This document shows positions 1 through 11,823 of a DNA stretch of 64,000 bases, piece after piece. Source of the DNA: Rhizophagus clarus (taxonomy: Eukaryota; Glomeromycota; Glomeromycetes; Glomerales; Glomeraceae); assembly GCA_015698045.1 (NCBI GenBank), contig BLAL01000334.1, positions 186,001-250,000 on the forward strand. Direction: 5' to 3'. The position numbers were made by a program, and so were the translations under genes. Below the pieces are notes generated by a model. It did not search any database and was not told the DNA's origin. It saw nothing but the letters and a program-made list of their open reading frames with translations. Within the stretch, counting starts at the first letter, position 1. Each line of letters opens with the position of its first letter.

Positions 1-1
1 G

Positions 2-1503
2 TTATCACGAACTTTGCTATGTATTGCCGATCCAACTGGTACATTGGAAGAGGGTGAGATTTTTATTCAATTGGATAAGGAAGCGGGCCGTGACGAACGT
101 ACTGGATTACCGTTTGGAATCATCGAAGATGAAGTGATTCTAGCCAGGAATCCGTCTAATTTACCTTCGGACATCGTGAAAGTTAAAGCCGTTAAAAATG
201 CCAATTTAAGTATTTATTATAACGTTGTTGTGTTCCCTGTGAAAGGTAATATTCCGCTAGCCTCTTATTTAAGTGGTGGAGACTATGACGGGGATAAAGT
301 AAGTATAATCTACTTTTTTTTGTTCTTTTTCAAAAAATTAAAAAAACGAAGTTCTTTCTTAATATAATTAATTTTATATACAAGATTTTTTGTTGCTGGG
401 AGCCGAAAATTGTCAAACATTTTATAAATCAAGAACTAATACCGACAAAGTCAGAAGTAGAAGATGCTTTCACCGCAAACAAACAGACTGTGGATGAACT
501 GCTATCGTCTACAATACCCAATAAAATTGATGAAAAATTACAGGAAGTTATCCTGGATAATTGTTTTAAAGACTTAGAGCCCACGCTAGGCCGATATGAT
601 CGATGGCACAGACTCCATTCGTCAAAATTTGGTCTTTCTAATGACTTGTCCATTTATCTCGCACAAATGTGCGCAAAGCTTGTTGACGCTACAAAACAGG
701 GACTTACCATCAAGCCAAGTGTTCTACAGCATGATGATGATTCGTTCAGTAAACTCCCCGTTCCTTATTGGATGGACAAGATGGACAAGATGGACAAGGA
801 TAGTAAAAATCGAAAAAGAGAAACTGACCTGGGAGTAATGGATTTATTATGTAAGACAATCGAGGACGAGATGAACAAAGTGAACAGTAAAGATTTCTTA
901 ATAGCCAAAATGACAGAAGACCCGGATCCCCATATCAAAGAATTTTGGTGTAATGAGCTTAACAGAGCTAAGCAAATGGAAGGAGAAGAAGGGTTAGCGT
1001 ACAAAGAAGACTTAGATTCAATTTACGACAGTTCGTTAGAAATAATTAGGTTGTACAACAGCAATTACTATAAAATTTTCAACGATGATTTAGACCGTAA
1101 AGATTTCCCTTTTGAGCAAGCTACAAAATCGACAGGTTCATCTTCAAAGCTGAATGATAAGTTCAAAGGTGTTGATTACGAATTCATGATTAAATTTTTA
1201 AACACCCCCTCTGTCGAAAATTATAAAAGTAACATTTTTAAATACTTGAAAGATAGAGGTCCATTAACACTCGGCAACCTAGATCCACTGTCGATGTTTG
1301 AATTACAATTAAAAGCTGCAGCACTTCATCTGGCTTCTATCGATAAGAAGCCTACTGGACAAGGTTGTTGGATTATTTCATTTAGGATATTATGTAATAT
1401 TAAATCCCAGATGATAGACAGATTTGTGGTCGGAGGTCCCAGATCCGTTATTGAAGAAGTCTGGCAGTCGATGAGAATTGACAAAAAATGGGTTAAACGT
1501 TAG
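2..1503 (+). CDS. RNA-dependent RNA polymerase (RDR/QDE-1 type), C-terminal part; 5' end outside window
   Basis: Eukaryotic cellular RNA-dependent RNA polymerase, which makes double-stranded RNA from single-stranded templates in RNA silencing. The frame is open to the window edge, so the N-terminal half is missing. Exon 1 (to 298) reads ARNPSNLPSDI, the family's conserved RNP motif before the catalytic loop, and then SGGDYDGDK, the metal-binding DxDGD signature, with all three Asp present. An intron at 299-384 (GTAAGT...AG) joins it to exon 2, which continues as IFCCWEPKIV, as expected for the family. Exon 2 ends at TAG 1501-1503 after about 370 residues of helical, charged tail. It faces the oxidase gene at 2162 tail to tail. 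Two decayed copies of its 3' end lie at 5.9 and 11.0 kb. I am confident of the family; the exact C-terminus is less sure. Confidence 0.9.
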
Positions 1504-2161
1504 GAATTTTGTATTATATCAGATATCGTTAGACCATCGTTATTCTGGCCATAAGGGAATCAGGGTGCCAAATATAATGACAACAGAGAAGTTCCTTGTA
1601 TCTTTAGCCTCATGTCGTGTCAACGCGGTCGCTGGTTATGTAAATTTTTTAAGTTTTGATTAATTAAGTGTTGGGAAAGTGAACGTTATAAAAAAAAAAA
1701 TTTCTTTACAACTAATAATCAGTTTCTCTTTTTAAAAGAAAGAGAAAAACTGTGAAAAGTATTAGATATTTTACTATAATTTCAAAATAATGTAAATACA
1801 TAGAAAAAAACTTTAATTAAATTTTACGAAATTACGAAATTGCAAATTAGTAATTTCAACAACTATACAAAATTACAATAATATTTTTCGTTCGACCAAC
1901 AATGTTCAAAGTGTAATGTCGCGCGTTATTTGATCTATCCTTTTGCACGTGATGCACTTAATTATCAGTAGTTGAAAAAAATGTAAATAGTATATAGTAC
2001 GAAATTTTTTTTTTTTTATTTTTTTTTTTTTTACGGACCGAAAACTTTAATTTTTCAATATTGTATAAATAAATCAGTGTGGACCCACTTGATTGAACAC
2101 CAGAATGATCAGTAGATAAATTAAACATTGAAACATCTTTCATTATTTCAATTAATCTATT
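1504..2161. other. Intergenic spacer between convergent genes
   Basis: AT-rich 3' flank shared by the RdRP and the first oxidase. Parts of it (for example the stretch around 1590-1670) recur next to the RdRP relics at 6.1 and 11.3 kb, so the duplicated block includes this spacer. No gene is seen. Confidence 0.6.
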
Positions 2162-5015
2162 TTACAATTTTGATTTGTTAATTCCTTTCAAATATTCTCT
2201 GTCATAAATATCTTTTAAAACTTCATTGTATCCTACATATTCACCTCTTTCTTGAGCCAAATTTAAAGGCTCTAGTTTTGCCCAATTATATAAAGCTTCA
2301 TAAACATTTCCATCATATCTACCCAAAGCACTATTTAACATATTATCACTAAATTCCCAAGCATCAACTAAACCGATAGCATCAGGTCTAATTCTCTCTA
2401 AACAATTTTTGATACCAAATTCAAAAATTTTAATTTGATTAGAATTAAAATAATTATCTAATAAAAATTCTCCCGAATATTTTATAATAAAATTGGAAAA
2501 AAATAAATTAATCAAAACTCTTAATATAGGATAAATATTTGAATAAGTTGATTTAATTGATTCAAGACCTTCATTCGCTGATGTTATTATAATTGTATAA
2601 CAATAAGCCTTTGATACGTTAATTATATCGATCATATAATCCGATTTTGCTCCTTCATACCCTTGTAGATGAGTTTTTGAGGTTTCTTCAAGATTTGAAA
2701 TAAGTTTTGCGAGAAGTCGTGTGTGATAATGAGTGAGGGCTTTAATCTGTTCATTAGGATCAGTTAATTCTTCCCATGTAATTGCTCTACTACGTTCTGA
2801 AAGGATTCTTGAATAACCTTTAAGATAGGAAAGAGTTGAGGGTGTTGGTCTACCGTTTTTAGCATTTTCAAATACTTTAATTAGATAACGCCCCGTTTGA
2901 AGATGAAGAATAGTATTGTCGCCTAAGGAAAGAATCGTTAGGCTAACAGGTTTCAAAATATCTTGAAAATACGAGCTTAAATGAGTCCATTTTATACATT
3001 ACCCTCGACTATAGGATTTTGGGCATAATTATCTAAAATGGATGGAATGCTAACAAAGAAAAAAAATTTAAATTGATATCCCATGCCAAAGAAAAAGATT
3101 ATTATGATACATTTACATCATTCTTACCCACTAAAACGTGAATATCCATGACCTAAATCATAAGAAAAGCAATTCAAATTTAGATCACATTATAACTGGA
3201 AAGAACAAAACTATATATGTTATGTAAAGAATAACTTACCACCACAAGCGAGGATTATGTCGTTCAAGACTCCCATAGTCAAATCGGTACAAAGCGCTTT
3301 TAATCCCTAAATAAATAAATTATTAGTTTACACTTTACACATCTTTTTCATGTTAAATTTTTTTTTTTTAAAAAAAAAAAAAAAAATTATGTACCGAGGA
3401 AATAGAATGAATATCTGCCATTATGTTAACATCACCTTCCCTAATTTTCTTCTCATTAACATCATATAAATCTCTCATCCACTTTCCAACAAAAATAAAA
3501 GTATAAACAATGGATAGGCCATTAAACAGGCGATATTGCAGGAATTGATAATCTAAAACCATTGTTTCATTAGGATTATCATTTGTATCATTTCCTTGTT
3601 TTCTCACGAGAGAATAACGTATAGCTATACATAAAGCTTTTGCCAAAGAGAATGATGCTCGTTCAATCATGTATATTCTACCAATTACTAATGTTCCATA
3701 AACTACTTTTGCATTTGAAGAGGTTGAATATTTTCCATCTCTTGATACTTTGGAAAATTTCATACACATTTGATCGCGTGGAATTCTTACATGAGTAAAT
3801 CGAAGAAATCCTAATTAAATAAATTTAACGAGTTTAGTATTAATATAAATAATAAAATCCTTAACGGTCAAGTAAAGATATGATAGATACCATTATCGAC
3901 GTTATTAAAACCGAATTTTGGACCAATATCGCCAATATCGATTCCCGGCAAAGGCTTATGATTCTCTCCACGCAATTGTACAACGAATGAATGAACCCCA
4001 TAATCTTTGCCATCAATTATTAAACGAGCGAGTACAGCTGCATGTGTACTAGTTCTTGCAAGACCACCAGGCCACCTAATTATCGATATAAATATACATA
4101 TATTTCTAAAGTGAGAAATTTGAAATTAAAAATATTTACTCCATCTATACATATATTTTGAACCAAGAAAGATAATAATTCACCATTTAGTTGACGTCAA
4201 TGTTGGAGAATGAATGTCAAATTCATCCTAATTATTAAAAATTAAATTAAATAAATCAAATTTTTCGGATCAATTAAAAGAATAATAAAAGAGAGCTCAC
4301 AGTTTCATGGATATAAGTTGCAATCGTTTCTAACCTTCTGACATTGGATCCATGTCCCAATTCAGTCTGTGCATAACTAATATAATTGAAAATTTAAACC
4401 ATATTTATGCAAATTAAACAAAACTATCACCAAAAAAATACCATCCAAAAATCGCATAATCCTTAGCCAATGGTAGCCATTTCTCTGATTGCTCACGAGA
4501 CATTTGACCCTCAAGAGTTGGAATAAATAAGACGTCATGCTACATTATGTATATAAAAAAAAAATCAATGCATCTCGTAATATACAACGATAACGATAAC
4601 AAAAAAAAAAAGAAAAGAAAAAAAAAAAATGTTACCAAAATAGGATGCATAGGTTCACCCGTTGATAACAAAAGAAAAATCCAATCATCTCCATCAATAT
4701 TATATTGTTTTTTAACTTGAATTAATTTTTTCATTTTTTCTAAAGTTCTAACATAATATTTATCACGTGAAATAAAATATATGTCTTTGTTTGCGAATAC
4801 TGGTTCTTTATTTACATCCACTAATGAAATTAGCCATCTTTTCTTTTCTAAAGTGGAAATTAATTATTAAAATTATATTATATAGTTGACAATATTAAGA
4901 AAATATGATATATACTCGTCTCTTCCGGACCGCCGAAAATGAAGTAGGTAAATTCTTCAATGGGAAATGATACGCTTGAACGTTCTTTTGACAAATCCGG
5001 ATTTACTAATGACAT
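2162..5015 (-). CDS. Peroxisomal acyl-CoA oxidase, copy 1 (11 exons, 676 aa)
   Basis: FAD-dependent acyl-CoA oxidase, first step of peroxisomal beta-oxidation (acyl-CoA + O2 to trans-2-enoyl-CoA + H2O2). Exons on the minus strand: 5015-4916, 4847-4636, 4539-4442, 4376-4301, 4227-4184, 4075-3891, 3810-3395, 3306-3240, 3152-3128, 3049-3003, 2922-2162. All junctions are GT-AG and phases match, giving 676 codons plus stop, the normal family length. Hallmarks in order: [13 protein letters not shown] at exons 3-4, [14 protein letters not shown] (exons 5-6), IPRDQM (exon 7), GHGYSRFSG (exons 8-10), and [10 protein letters not shown] at the exon 10/11 join, whose Glu is the presumed catalytic base. 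The protein ends in SKL, a canonical PTS1 peroxisomal import signal. Start Met begins [15 protein letters not shown]. This is the parental-looking copy of a tandem triplication. Confidence 0.93.
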
Positions 5016-5920
5016 CTTTTATCATAATTGTATTATAAATAATGAAGATTATTACTTTTTCCATATTTGATTATATAAAAGACAGGACAATTGCCAAGTA
5101 TGTAATGAAAATCACAATAATAATTTAACACTTTGCGAAAAAATTTACCTTGAACGTATAAAGCAGTTAAAGGAGGAAAAAAAAGTTAAATTTGTAATCT
5201 GGGAATTTTACTTTTTTGTGTGATAATCCTTCATGTGCATTCATTGGGATACTAAATACAGTAAGTATATTTGACAGTTAATACTACCCGCAGTATCCGC
5301 AGTAAAAAAAACTACCACTTTGTATAACCGTCTCTCTCATCGTAATCTCACGATAATGGCTCGTCAATCTTCGTACTTATCAATTCCTTCGACACTTTAT
5401 TCTTCATTTTGCTGAAACTTTACTATTAATTTGTTGTTTCAAAGTAGGAAGTATTACCAAATAATTAGATAATTTTATCGGGATATTTCATCAAGCCGAA
5501 AAATGATAAGCGTCTTTCCATTAAATATTTAACTGACGAATAAAAATTTTAAAATTGTCACAAGCTAAATTGTTATAACGCCATTCCTGATGGATCATGA
5601 ACAATTTTTCATAATTGAATCAACTTCATTCTCATTCAAGATTGGATAATTGATGTGCTTTTAAGAAGATAATATAAAATCACGAAATAAATATAAAAAA
5701 AAAAAAAAAAAAATTTAATTACTACAGAAATTCAGAATACATCGTATGATCATATTTCATCTTTCGGTAACAATTTCTTATACGGTATACACAATTGATA
5801 AAAAAAATTTCATTTTATTGATGAAAAATACATAACAACGAAATATAATATTTATAAATAAATGAATACATAAAAAGCTTATAATTAGATCGTACAATAA
5901 AAGTTTTTATAACATTTTCA
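5016..5920. other. Spacer upstream of oxidase copy 1, repeated upstream of copies 2 and 3
   Basis: Presumed promoter side of the oxidase. Stretches here (the region near 5320-5450 and 5490-5700) have recognisable counterparts near 10.65-10.9 kb and 15.8-16.7 kb, so this spacer belongs to the duplicated block. No coding region is seen. Confidence 0.55.
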
Positions 5921-6120
5921 ATGATGATTTCAGATTATGAATTATAATTAAATTCCTAAACAACATCTGTCGAAAAATTACAAGATTAATATTTTTAAAT
6001 ACTTGAAAGATGGCGGACTATTATTAACTCTCGATAATTTAGATTTAAAGAATTTCTTTGTATCTTGTACTACCATGTAGTTATTTGCGTTCAAGGCTTA
6101 TTATATATATTTTTTAAGTT
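5921..6120 (+). pseudogene. Decayed RdRP 3'-end fragment, relic 1
   Basis: Short nucleotide matches to the intact RdRP at 1076-1660, in the same order and strand: AAATACTTGAAAGAT here versus AAATACTTGAAAGATAGAGG near 1240, then CTTTGTATCTTG and TTTTTTAAGTTTT matching 1595-1660. Large internal deletions removed most of the coding sequence, and no open frame remains. It lies just downstream of the duplicated spacer and points at oxidase copy 2, exactly as the intact RdRP points at copy 1. So it marks the edge of a segmental duplication and is not an independent gene. Confidence 0.75.
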
Positions 6121-6744
6121 TTAAATTAGAGTATTAAAAAATTGTAAAAAAGTATTAATGCACTGTAATATTTACTTACAGTATAGAACATAAAGAACTT
6201 GAACAAACTTTAGTTAAATCTTTTTAACTTTTTTTTTGTAAATTTTTACGAATTTACAAATTTGTAATTTCGTTTGCGTCACTTAAGCACTAAATCTGCT
6301 GTAACGTTAATTACTCATAATTAATTGGGAATAGAGAAAAAAATGCCAAATTCAGAACAAGCGATTTTCTTCACAGACCACAGAAACTTCAATCCATTTT
6401 ATAAAAAAAAAAAGAAAAAACTGCTAATGAACTTGAATGCCGCTGATGTTTGGGTTGTCAAGCGTTTTCCAAACATATATTTACGGGAAAAAAATTTCAA
6501 TCGATTACGGATTATATTACAAAATTTCCAATTGAAATTTTTGGATTGAAACATCAGATGATATTAGTATAATTAGCCATGACTCACGAGAATTTCTTTT
6601 TATAACATAATATTTGTATAATGCTAATAAATCATAATATCATAATACAGTGTGCAACGAAAAAAATTTCCGCTGCATATTCCAATACTTGTAAATAATA
6701 AGAAAAATTATTTAATTCTATCAACTATAAACATCTTTAGTGCT
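6121..6744. other. Spacer between RdRP relic 1 and oxidase copy 2
   Basis: AT-rich sequence corresponding to the 1.7-2.1 kb spacer with extra material. The short open stretch at 6325-6549 has A-rich low-complexity codons and no family resemblance, so I do not call it a gene. Confidence 0.5.
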
Positions 6745-9588
6745 TCACAGTTTTGATTTATTAATTCCTTTCAAATATTCTCTATTATAAATATCTTTTA
6801 AAACTTCATTATATCCTACATATTCACCTCTTTCTTGAGCCAAATTTAAAGGTTCTAATTTTGCCCAATTATATAAAGCTTCATAAACATTTCCATCATA
6901 TCTACCTAAAGCGCTATTTAACGTATTGTCACTAAATTCCCATGCATCAATTAATCCGATAGCATTAGGTCTAATTTTTTCTAAACAATTTTTGATACCT
7001 AATTCAAAAATTTTAATTTGATTAGAATTAAAATAATTATCTAATAAAAATTCTCCAGAATATTTTATAATAAAATTGGAAAAAAATAAATTAATCAAAA
7101 TTCTTAGTGTAGGATAAATATTTGAATAAGTTAATTTAATGGATTCAAGACCTTCATTCGCTGATGTTATTATAATTGTGTAACAATACGCCCTTGATAC
7201 ATTAATAATATCGATCATATAATCCGACTTTGCTCCTTCATACCCTTGTAGATGAGTTTTTGAGGTTTCTTCAAGATTTGAAATAAGTTTTGCGAGAAGT
7301 CGTGTGTGATAATGAGTGAGGGCTTTAATTTGTTCATTGGGATCAGTTAATTCTTCCCATGTAGTTACTTTACTACGTTCTGAAAGAATTCTTAAATAAT
7401 CTTTAAGATAGGAGAGAGTTGCGGGTGTTGGTCTACCATTTTTAGCATTTTCAAATACTTTAATTAGATAACGCCCTGTTTGAAGTTGGAGAATAGTGCT
7501 GTCACCTAAGGAAAGAATTAGTAGGTTAATAGGTTTCAAATATCTCGAGAATATGAGCTCAAATACATTTATTTTATATATTACCTTCGACTATAGGACT
7601 TCGAGCATAATTATCTACAATGGATGGAATGCTATCAAGGAAACAAAATTTTAAACTGATGCTCCATGGCTTCCAAAGAAAAAATTATAATTTATTTATA
7701 TCATTCTTACCCACTAAAACGTGAATATCCATGACCTATATATATCATAAGAAAATAAATAATTCAAATTTAGTTTACGTTATAACTGAAAAGAGTAAAA
7801 CTATGTGAAATATGTAAAGAACAGCTTACCACCGCAGGCTAGGATTATGTCATTTAAGACTCCCATAGCCAAATCAGCGCAAAGTGCTTTTAATCCCTTA
7901 ATAAATAAATCATCATTAGTTTACACATTACACATCTTTGTAAATTTCTCTCTTTATTTTTTTTTTTTAAAAAAAAAATTACGTACCGAGGAAATAGAAT
8001 GAATATCTGCCATTATGCTAACATCACCTTCCCTAATTTTCTTCTCATTAATTTTATATAAATTTCTTAGCCACTTTCCAACAAAAAGAAAAGTATAAAC
8101 AACAGATAGGCCATTAAACAGGCGATATTGTAGGAATTGATAATCCAAAACTATTGATTCATTAGGATCATGTTTTGTATCATTTCCTTGTTTTCTTACG
8201 AGAGAATAACGTATAGCGATACATAAAGCACTTGCCAAAGAGAATGATGTTCGTTCCACCACATATATTCTACCAATTATTAAAGTTCCATAAACTACTT
8301 TTGCATTTGAAGAGGTTAAATATCTTCCATCTCTTGATACTTTGGAAAATTTCATACACATTTGATCGCGTGGAATTCTTACATGAGTAAATCGAAGAAA
8401 TCCTAATTAAATGAATTTAACAAGTTAAATATTACCGTAAATAATAAAATTCCTTGACGATAAAGTAAAGATATGATAGATACCATTATCGATGTTGTTA
8501 AAACCGAACTTCGGACCAATATCACCAATATCAATTCCTGGTAAAGGCTTATGATTCTCTCCACGCAATTGTACAACGAATGAATGAACTCCATAATCTT
8601 TGCCATCAATTATTAAACGAGCGAATACAATTGCATGAGTACTAGTTGCAAGACCACCAGGCCACCTAATTATTGATAATAATTATAAATAAATACATTC
8701 GTATATCTACATGCATATTTTGAACCCAAGAAAGATAATAACTCACCATTTTATTGACGTTAATGTTGGAGAATGAATGTCAAATTCATCCTAATTATTT
8801 AAAAATTAAATTAATTAAATCAAATTTTTTTTTGAATTAATTAAGAACAATAAAACGAGGACTCACAGTTTCATGGATATAAGTTGCAGTTGTTTCTAAC
8901 CTTCTAATGTTGGATCCATGCCCCAATTCAGTCTGTGCATAACTAATAAAATTGAAAATTTAAATATGTAATACAAATTAAATAAATAACGAACAAAGTT
9001 ATCATAAATTATAAATACCATCCAAAAATTGCATAATCCTTAGCCAAAGGTAACCATTTCTCTGATTGTTCACGAGACATCTGACCTTCAATAGTTGAAA
9101 CAAATAAAAGGTCATGCTACATTAAAGTTTAATAATTTGTTCACTCATCCCATAATACATAACAACAATAACAAAAAAAAAAAAAAAAAATTCTAATTAC
9201 CATAGTTGGTAGCATAGGTTCACCCGTTGATAACAAAAGAAATTTCCAATCATCTTCATCAATATTATATTGTTTTTTAATTTGAATTAATTTTTTCATT
9301 TTTTCTAAAGTTCTAACATAATATTTATCACGTGAAATAAAATAATTGTCTTTATTTGTGAATACTGGATTTTTATTTACATCCAATAACGAAATTAGCC
9401 ATCTTTTCTTTTCTATAATGGAAATTGTTTATTAAAATCACACTATATGATTGATTATCTGTTATCTTAAAGAAAATGTAATACATACTCGTTGCTTCTG
9501 GACCGCCGAAAATAAAGTGTGTTAATTCTTCAATGGGAAATGATACACCAGAACGTTCTATCGATAAATCTGGATTTACTAATGACAT
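6745..9588 (-). CDS. Peroxisomal acyl-CoA oxidase, copy 2 (11 exons, about 675 aa)
   Basis: Same exon layout as copy 1. The start Met at 9588 opens [15 protein letters not shown], and the last exon ends at 6745 with SKL (PTS1). I followed every splice junction (for example donors after [15 protein letters not shown] and IVEG) and found canonical GT/AG and preserved frame. The only length change is an in-frame loss of one Arg codon near 8647 (GLATSTHA here, GLARTSTHA in copy 1). The last exon is roughly nine-tenths identical in protein to copy 1. An intact frame after duplication suggests it is still functional. Its role would be the same peroxisomal acyl-CoA oxidation, perhaps with different chain-length preference or expression, which cannot be judged from sequence. 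Confidence 0.9.
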
Positions 9589-11004
9589 CTTTATTATAAT
9601 TATATCGTAAGTAATGAAATTTATTACTTTTCCGTATTTGATTACTTAAAAGACAGAATAATTGCCAAGTATGTAATGAAAATCACAATAATAAATTAAA
9701 CCTGTGAAAAAGTTTTAAAGTAGCAGTTAAAGGAGAAAAAAGGATGCATGTTTGTAATCAGGGGAATTATACTTTTTTGTGTGTATGCGTGATGATCTCT
9801 CATGTACTATATCGGTTATTCCAAGCTGAAAGTGACCGATAACATTACTTTTATTACTTTTGACATACTTTCAAAATGAAGAAAAAATGATGAAAACAAT
9901 CGAAATACCAGTTAAAAAGATGACTCAAAAATGTACGGATAATGAACCTTCAATAATTAATTACTAAAGATTTGGTGAATGAATTATGGCTTTAAATCTA
10001 AATTTAGCGCCTTCGATCGACACCAACTAGAATTATAAAATTTTTGATCCATAAAAAATAGGATTAATTTAGGTAGATTAGTCCTATTAAAAAAAATTTT
10101 AAAAAGGCTTTAGATTAGTCATTAGAGTCTATAGTATCATGTGTTGTTATTGTAGACATTAGACAAGTAGTGCTACAAGCTAGAATCATATATTCATTTC
10201 TTACTTTTTGCATTCGTTATGTCATTACACAACTTTATTTTAATAAAGAAATGCACGTTATCAAGAAAAAAACTAATTCTTTTGTCAGTTTAGTACTGTT
10301 TTTTCATCTAGGGATATACATTATACTATTATCTCGATTAATACAATTGAATTTCAATTATTACAACTCCGAATTTATGATCCACCCATAGAAAACTAGC
10401 TATATTCTAATTCTAAATTTTAACTTTCATACAATTAAACATAATCATCATACTTCGTTGCAATTGTGACTGTATTTATAATTTTTATTTTTCTTTAGTG
10501 CGTTGAAAAACTTTTGATTAATAATTTTAATAAAACATTGATAATTACGTTGCAAGATTTATTCGTTTTTTTTTTTTCTTTTAATTAATGTATTGGCTAA
10601 AATTTTATTAAATCTTAGAACATACATTTTATATAAAAAGGCGAGACGGTCACTCGTTCTCGTTCGCGGAGTATGATTTTATCGGATACTTCCTCAAGCC
10701 GAAAAACGATAATCGCCTTTTCACAAGAATTGATGGTTAATTTACCTGTTAGATTAACTGACGAATAAAAAATTTTGAACAAGCTACAATTTCTTCTTAT
10801 CCAAGAATATATAAATTGAAATAATTGATATTTTTAAGAAAGTTTTTAATATCACAGAAATACAGAATACATTCATCGTATAATTATATTTTATCTTTTG
10901 ATGATGATGAAAAATATATAAAAACAATAATAAATGAATGATAAACATATACAGTATAAAAGTTAACCGTTAGCATATAAGATAGTACATAAAAGTTACT
11001 ATAA
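9589..11004. other. Long spacer upstream of oxidase copy 2
   Basis: Contains the duplicated upstream block (its end at about 10.65-10.95 kb resembles 5.5-5.9 kb) plus unique AT-rich sequence around 9.8-10.6 kb. The open stretch at 10170-10391 is hydrophobic and AT-driven, with no start context or homology I recognise. Confidence 0.5.
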
Positions 11005-11385
11005 TATTTTCAATGATGAAAGATTTCCTTTTTGAACAAATAAAACCGACAAAGTTGGTCTTCAAGCTGAACGATAAGCAGATTATGAATTTATAATTAA
11101 AAATTTGACAAGATTAGTATTTTAGCTCTCGATAATTTAAATCTGCAGTACTTCATTGAAATAAACCTTCCGGATAATTCATTTCGGACACTATGTAATA
11201 TCAAACTTCAGATGATAGTTGGAAGTTCCAGATCTATTATTGAAGTCTGACAGTCAATGAAATTGGGTGAAACATTAGGATTTTCTTGTACTATACCAGA
11301 TACTGGGTCGTTATTCACTGGATTTATGGGAATAAAGGTATAAAGTATATTAAAAAATTCCATATATCTTCGTGTTGCACATTTA
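11005..11385 (+). pseudogene. Decayed RdRP 3'-end fragment, relic 2
   Basis: Follows the intact RdRP from about 1076 to 1610 with deletions. GATTTCCTTTTTGAACAA matches 1102-1120, TTCAAGCTGAACGATAAG matches 1144-1162, and CAGATGATAG, CCAGATCTATTATTGAAG and the sequence around the RdRP stop codon follow in the same order. Many indels destroy the reading frame. It is better preserved than relic 1 at 5.9 kb and covers more of the exon. Its position directly before oxidase copy 3 repeats the RdRP-then-oxidase order of the parent locus. Confidence 0.8.
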
Positions 11386-11823
11386 TTTAAGGGAGAGAAA
11401 AATTATGTGAAAAAGTATTAGTACACCATAATCAAAATATTTAACTAAAGTTTTTTTACGAATTTGCAAATTATAATTTCAAGTATCAACAGAATTGTAA
11501 CGCGTTATTTAGATCTGTTCTTTTCGAACGTGATGTCGTGACGTTAATTGCCCTCTTAATTAATTAATCTATTTTATAAAGAAAAAAAGTTGAAAGCCTT
11601 GCATTGTTTGGTAATCGGATATTTCCATGCATATATTTATGGGCAAAAATTTCAATCGATTATGGATCATGCTGCGAAATTTTCTACTAACATCAGATGA
11701 TTAGTATAATTAGTAATGACTCAAGAATTACTTACTATAGTATAAAGAATATAATGTGTTTATTTATGTTAATAAATTATTTAGTTCTATAAATATCTTT
11801 CGTTCAATTATTCTTAACCTATT
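11386..11823. other. Spacer between RdRP relic 2 and oxidase copy 3
   Basis: Degenerate counterpart of the 1.65-2.15 kb spacer: GCGTTATTTAGATCTGTTCTTTT near 11500 resembles the stretch at 1922-1942. No gene is seen. Confidence 0.5.

Noticed and set aside
765-1004. Antisense open frame inside the RdRP exon
   Set aside because: It mirrors the codon pattern of the sense gene and has no features of its own.
1478-1663. Open frame overlapping the RdRP stop, possible extra C-terminal exon
   Set aside because: It uses a non-ATG start in another frame and no donor/acceptor pair connects it to the RdRP. The stretch is preserved in the relics only as 3' flank.
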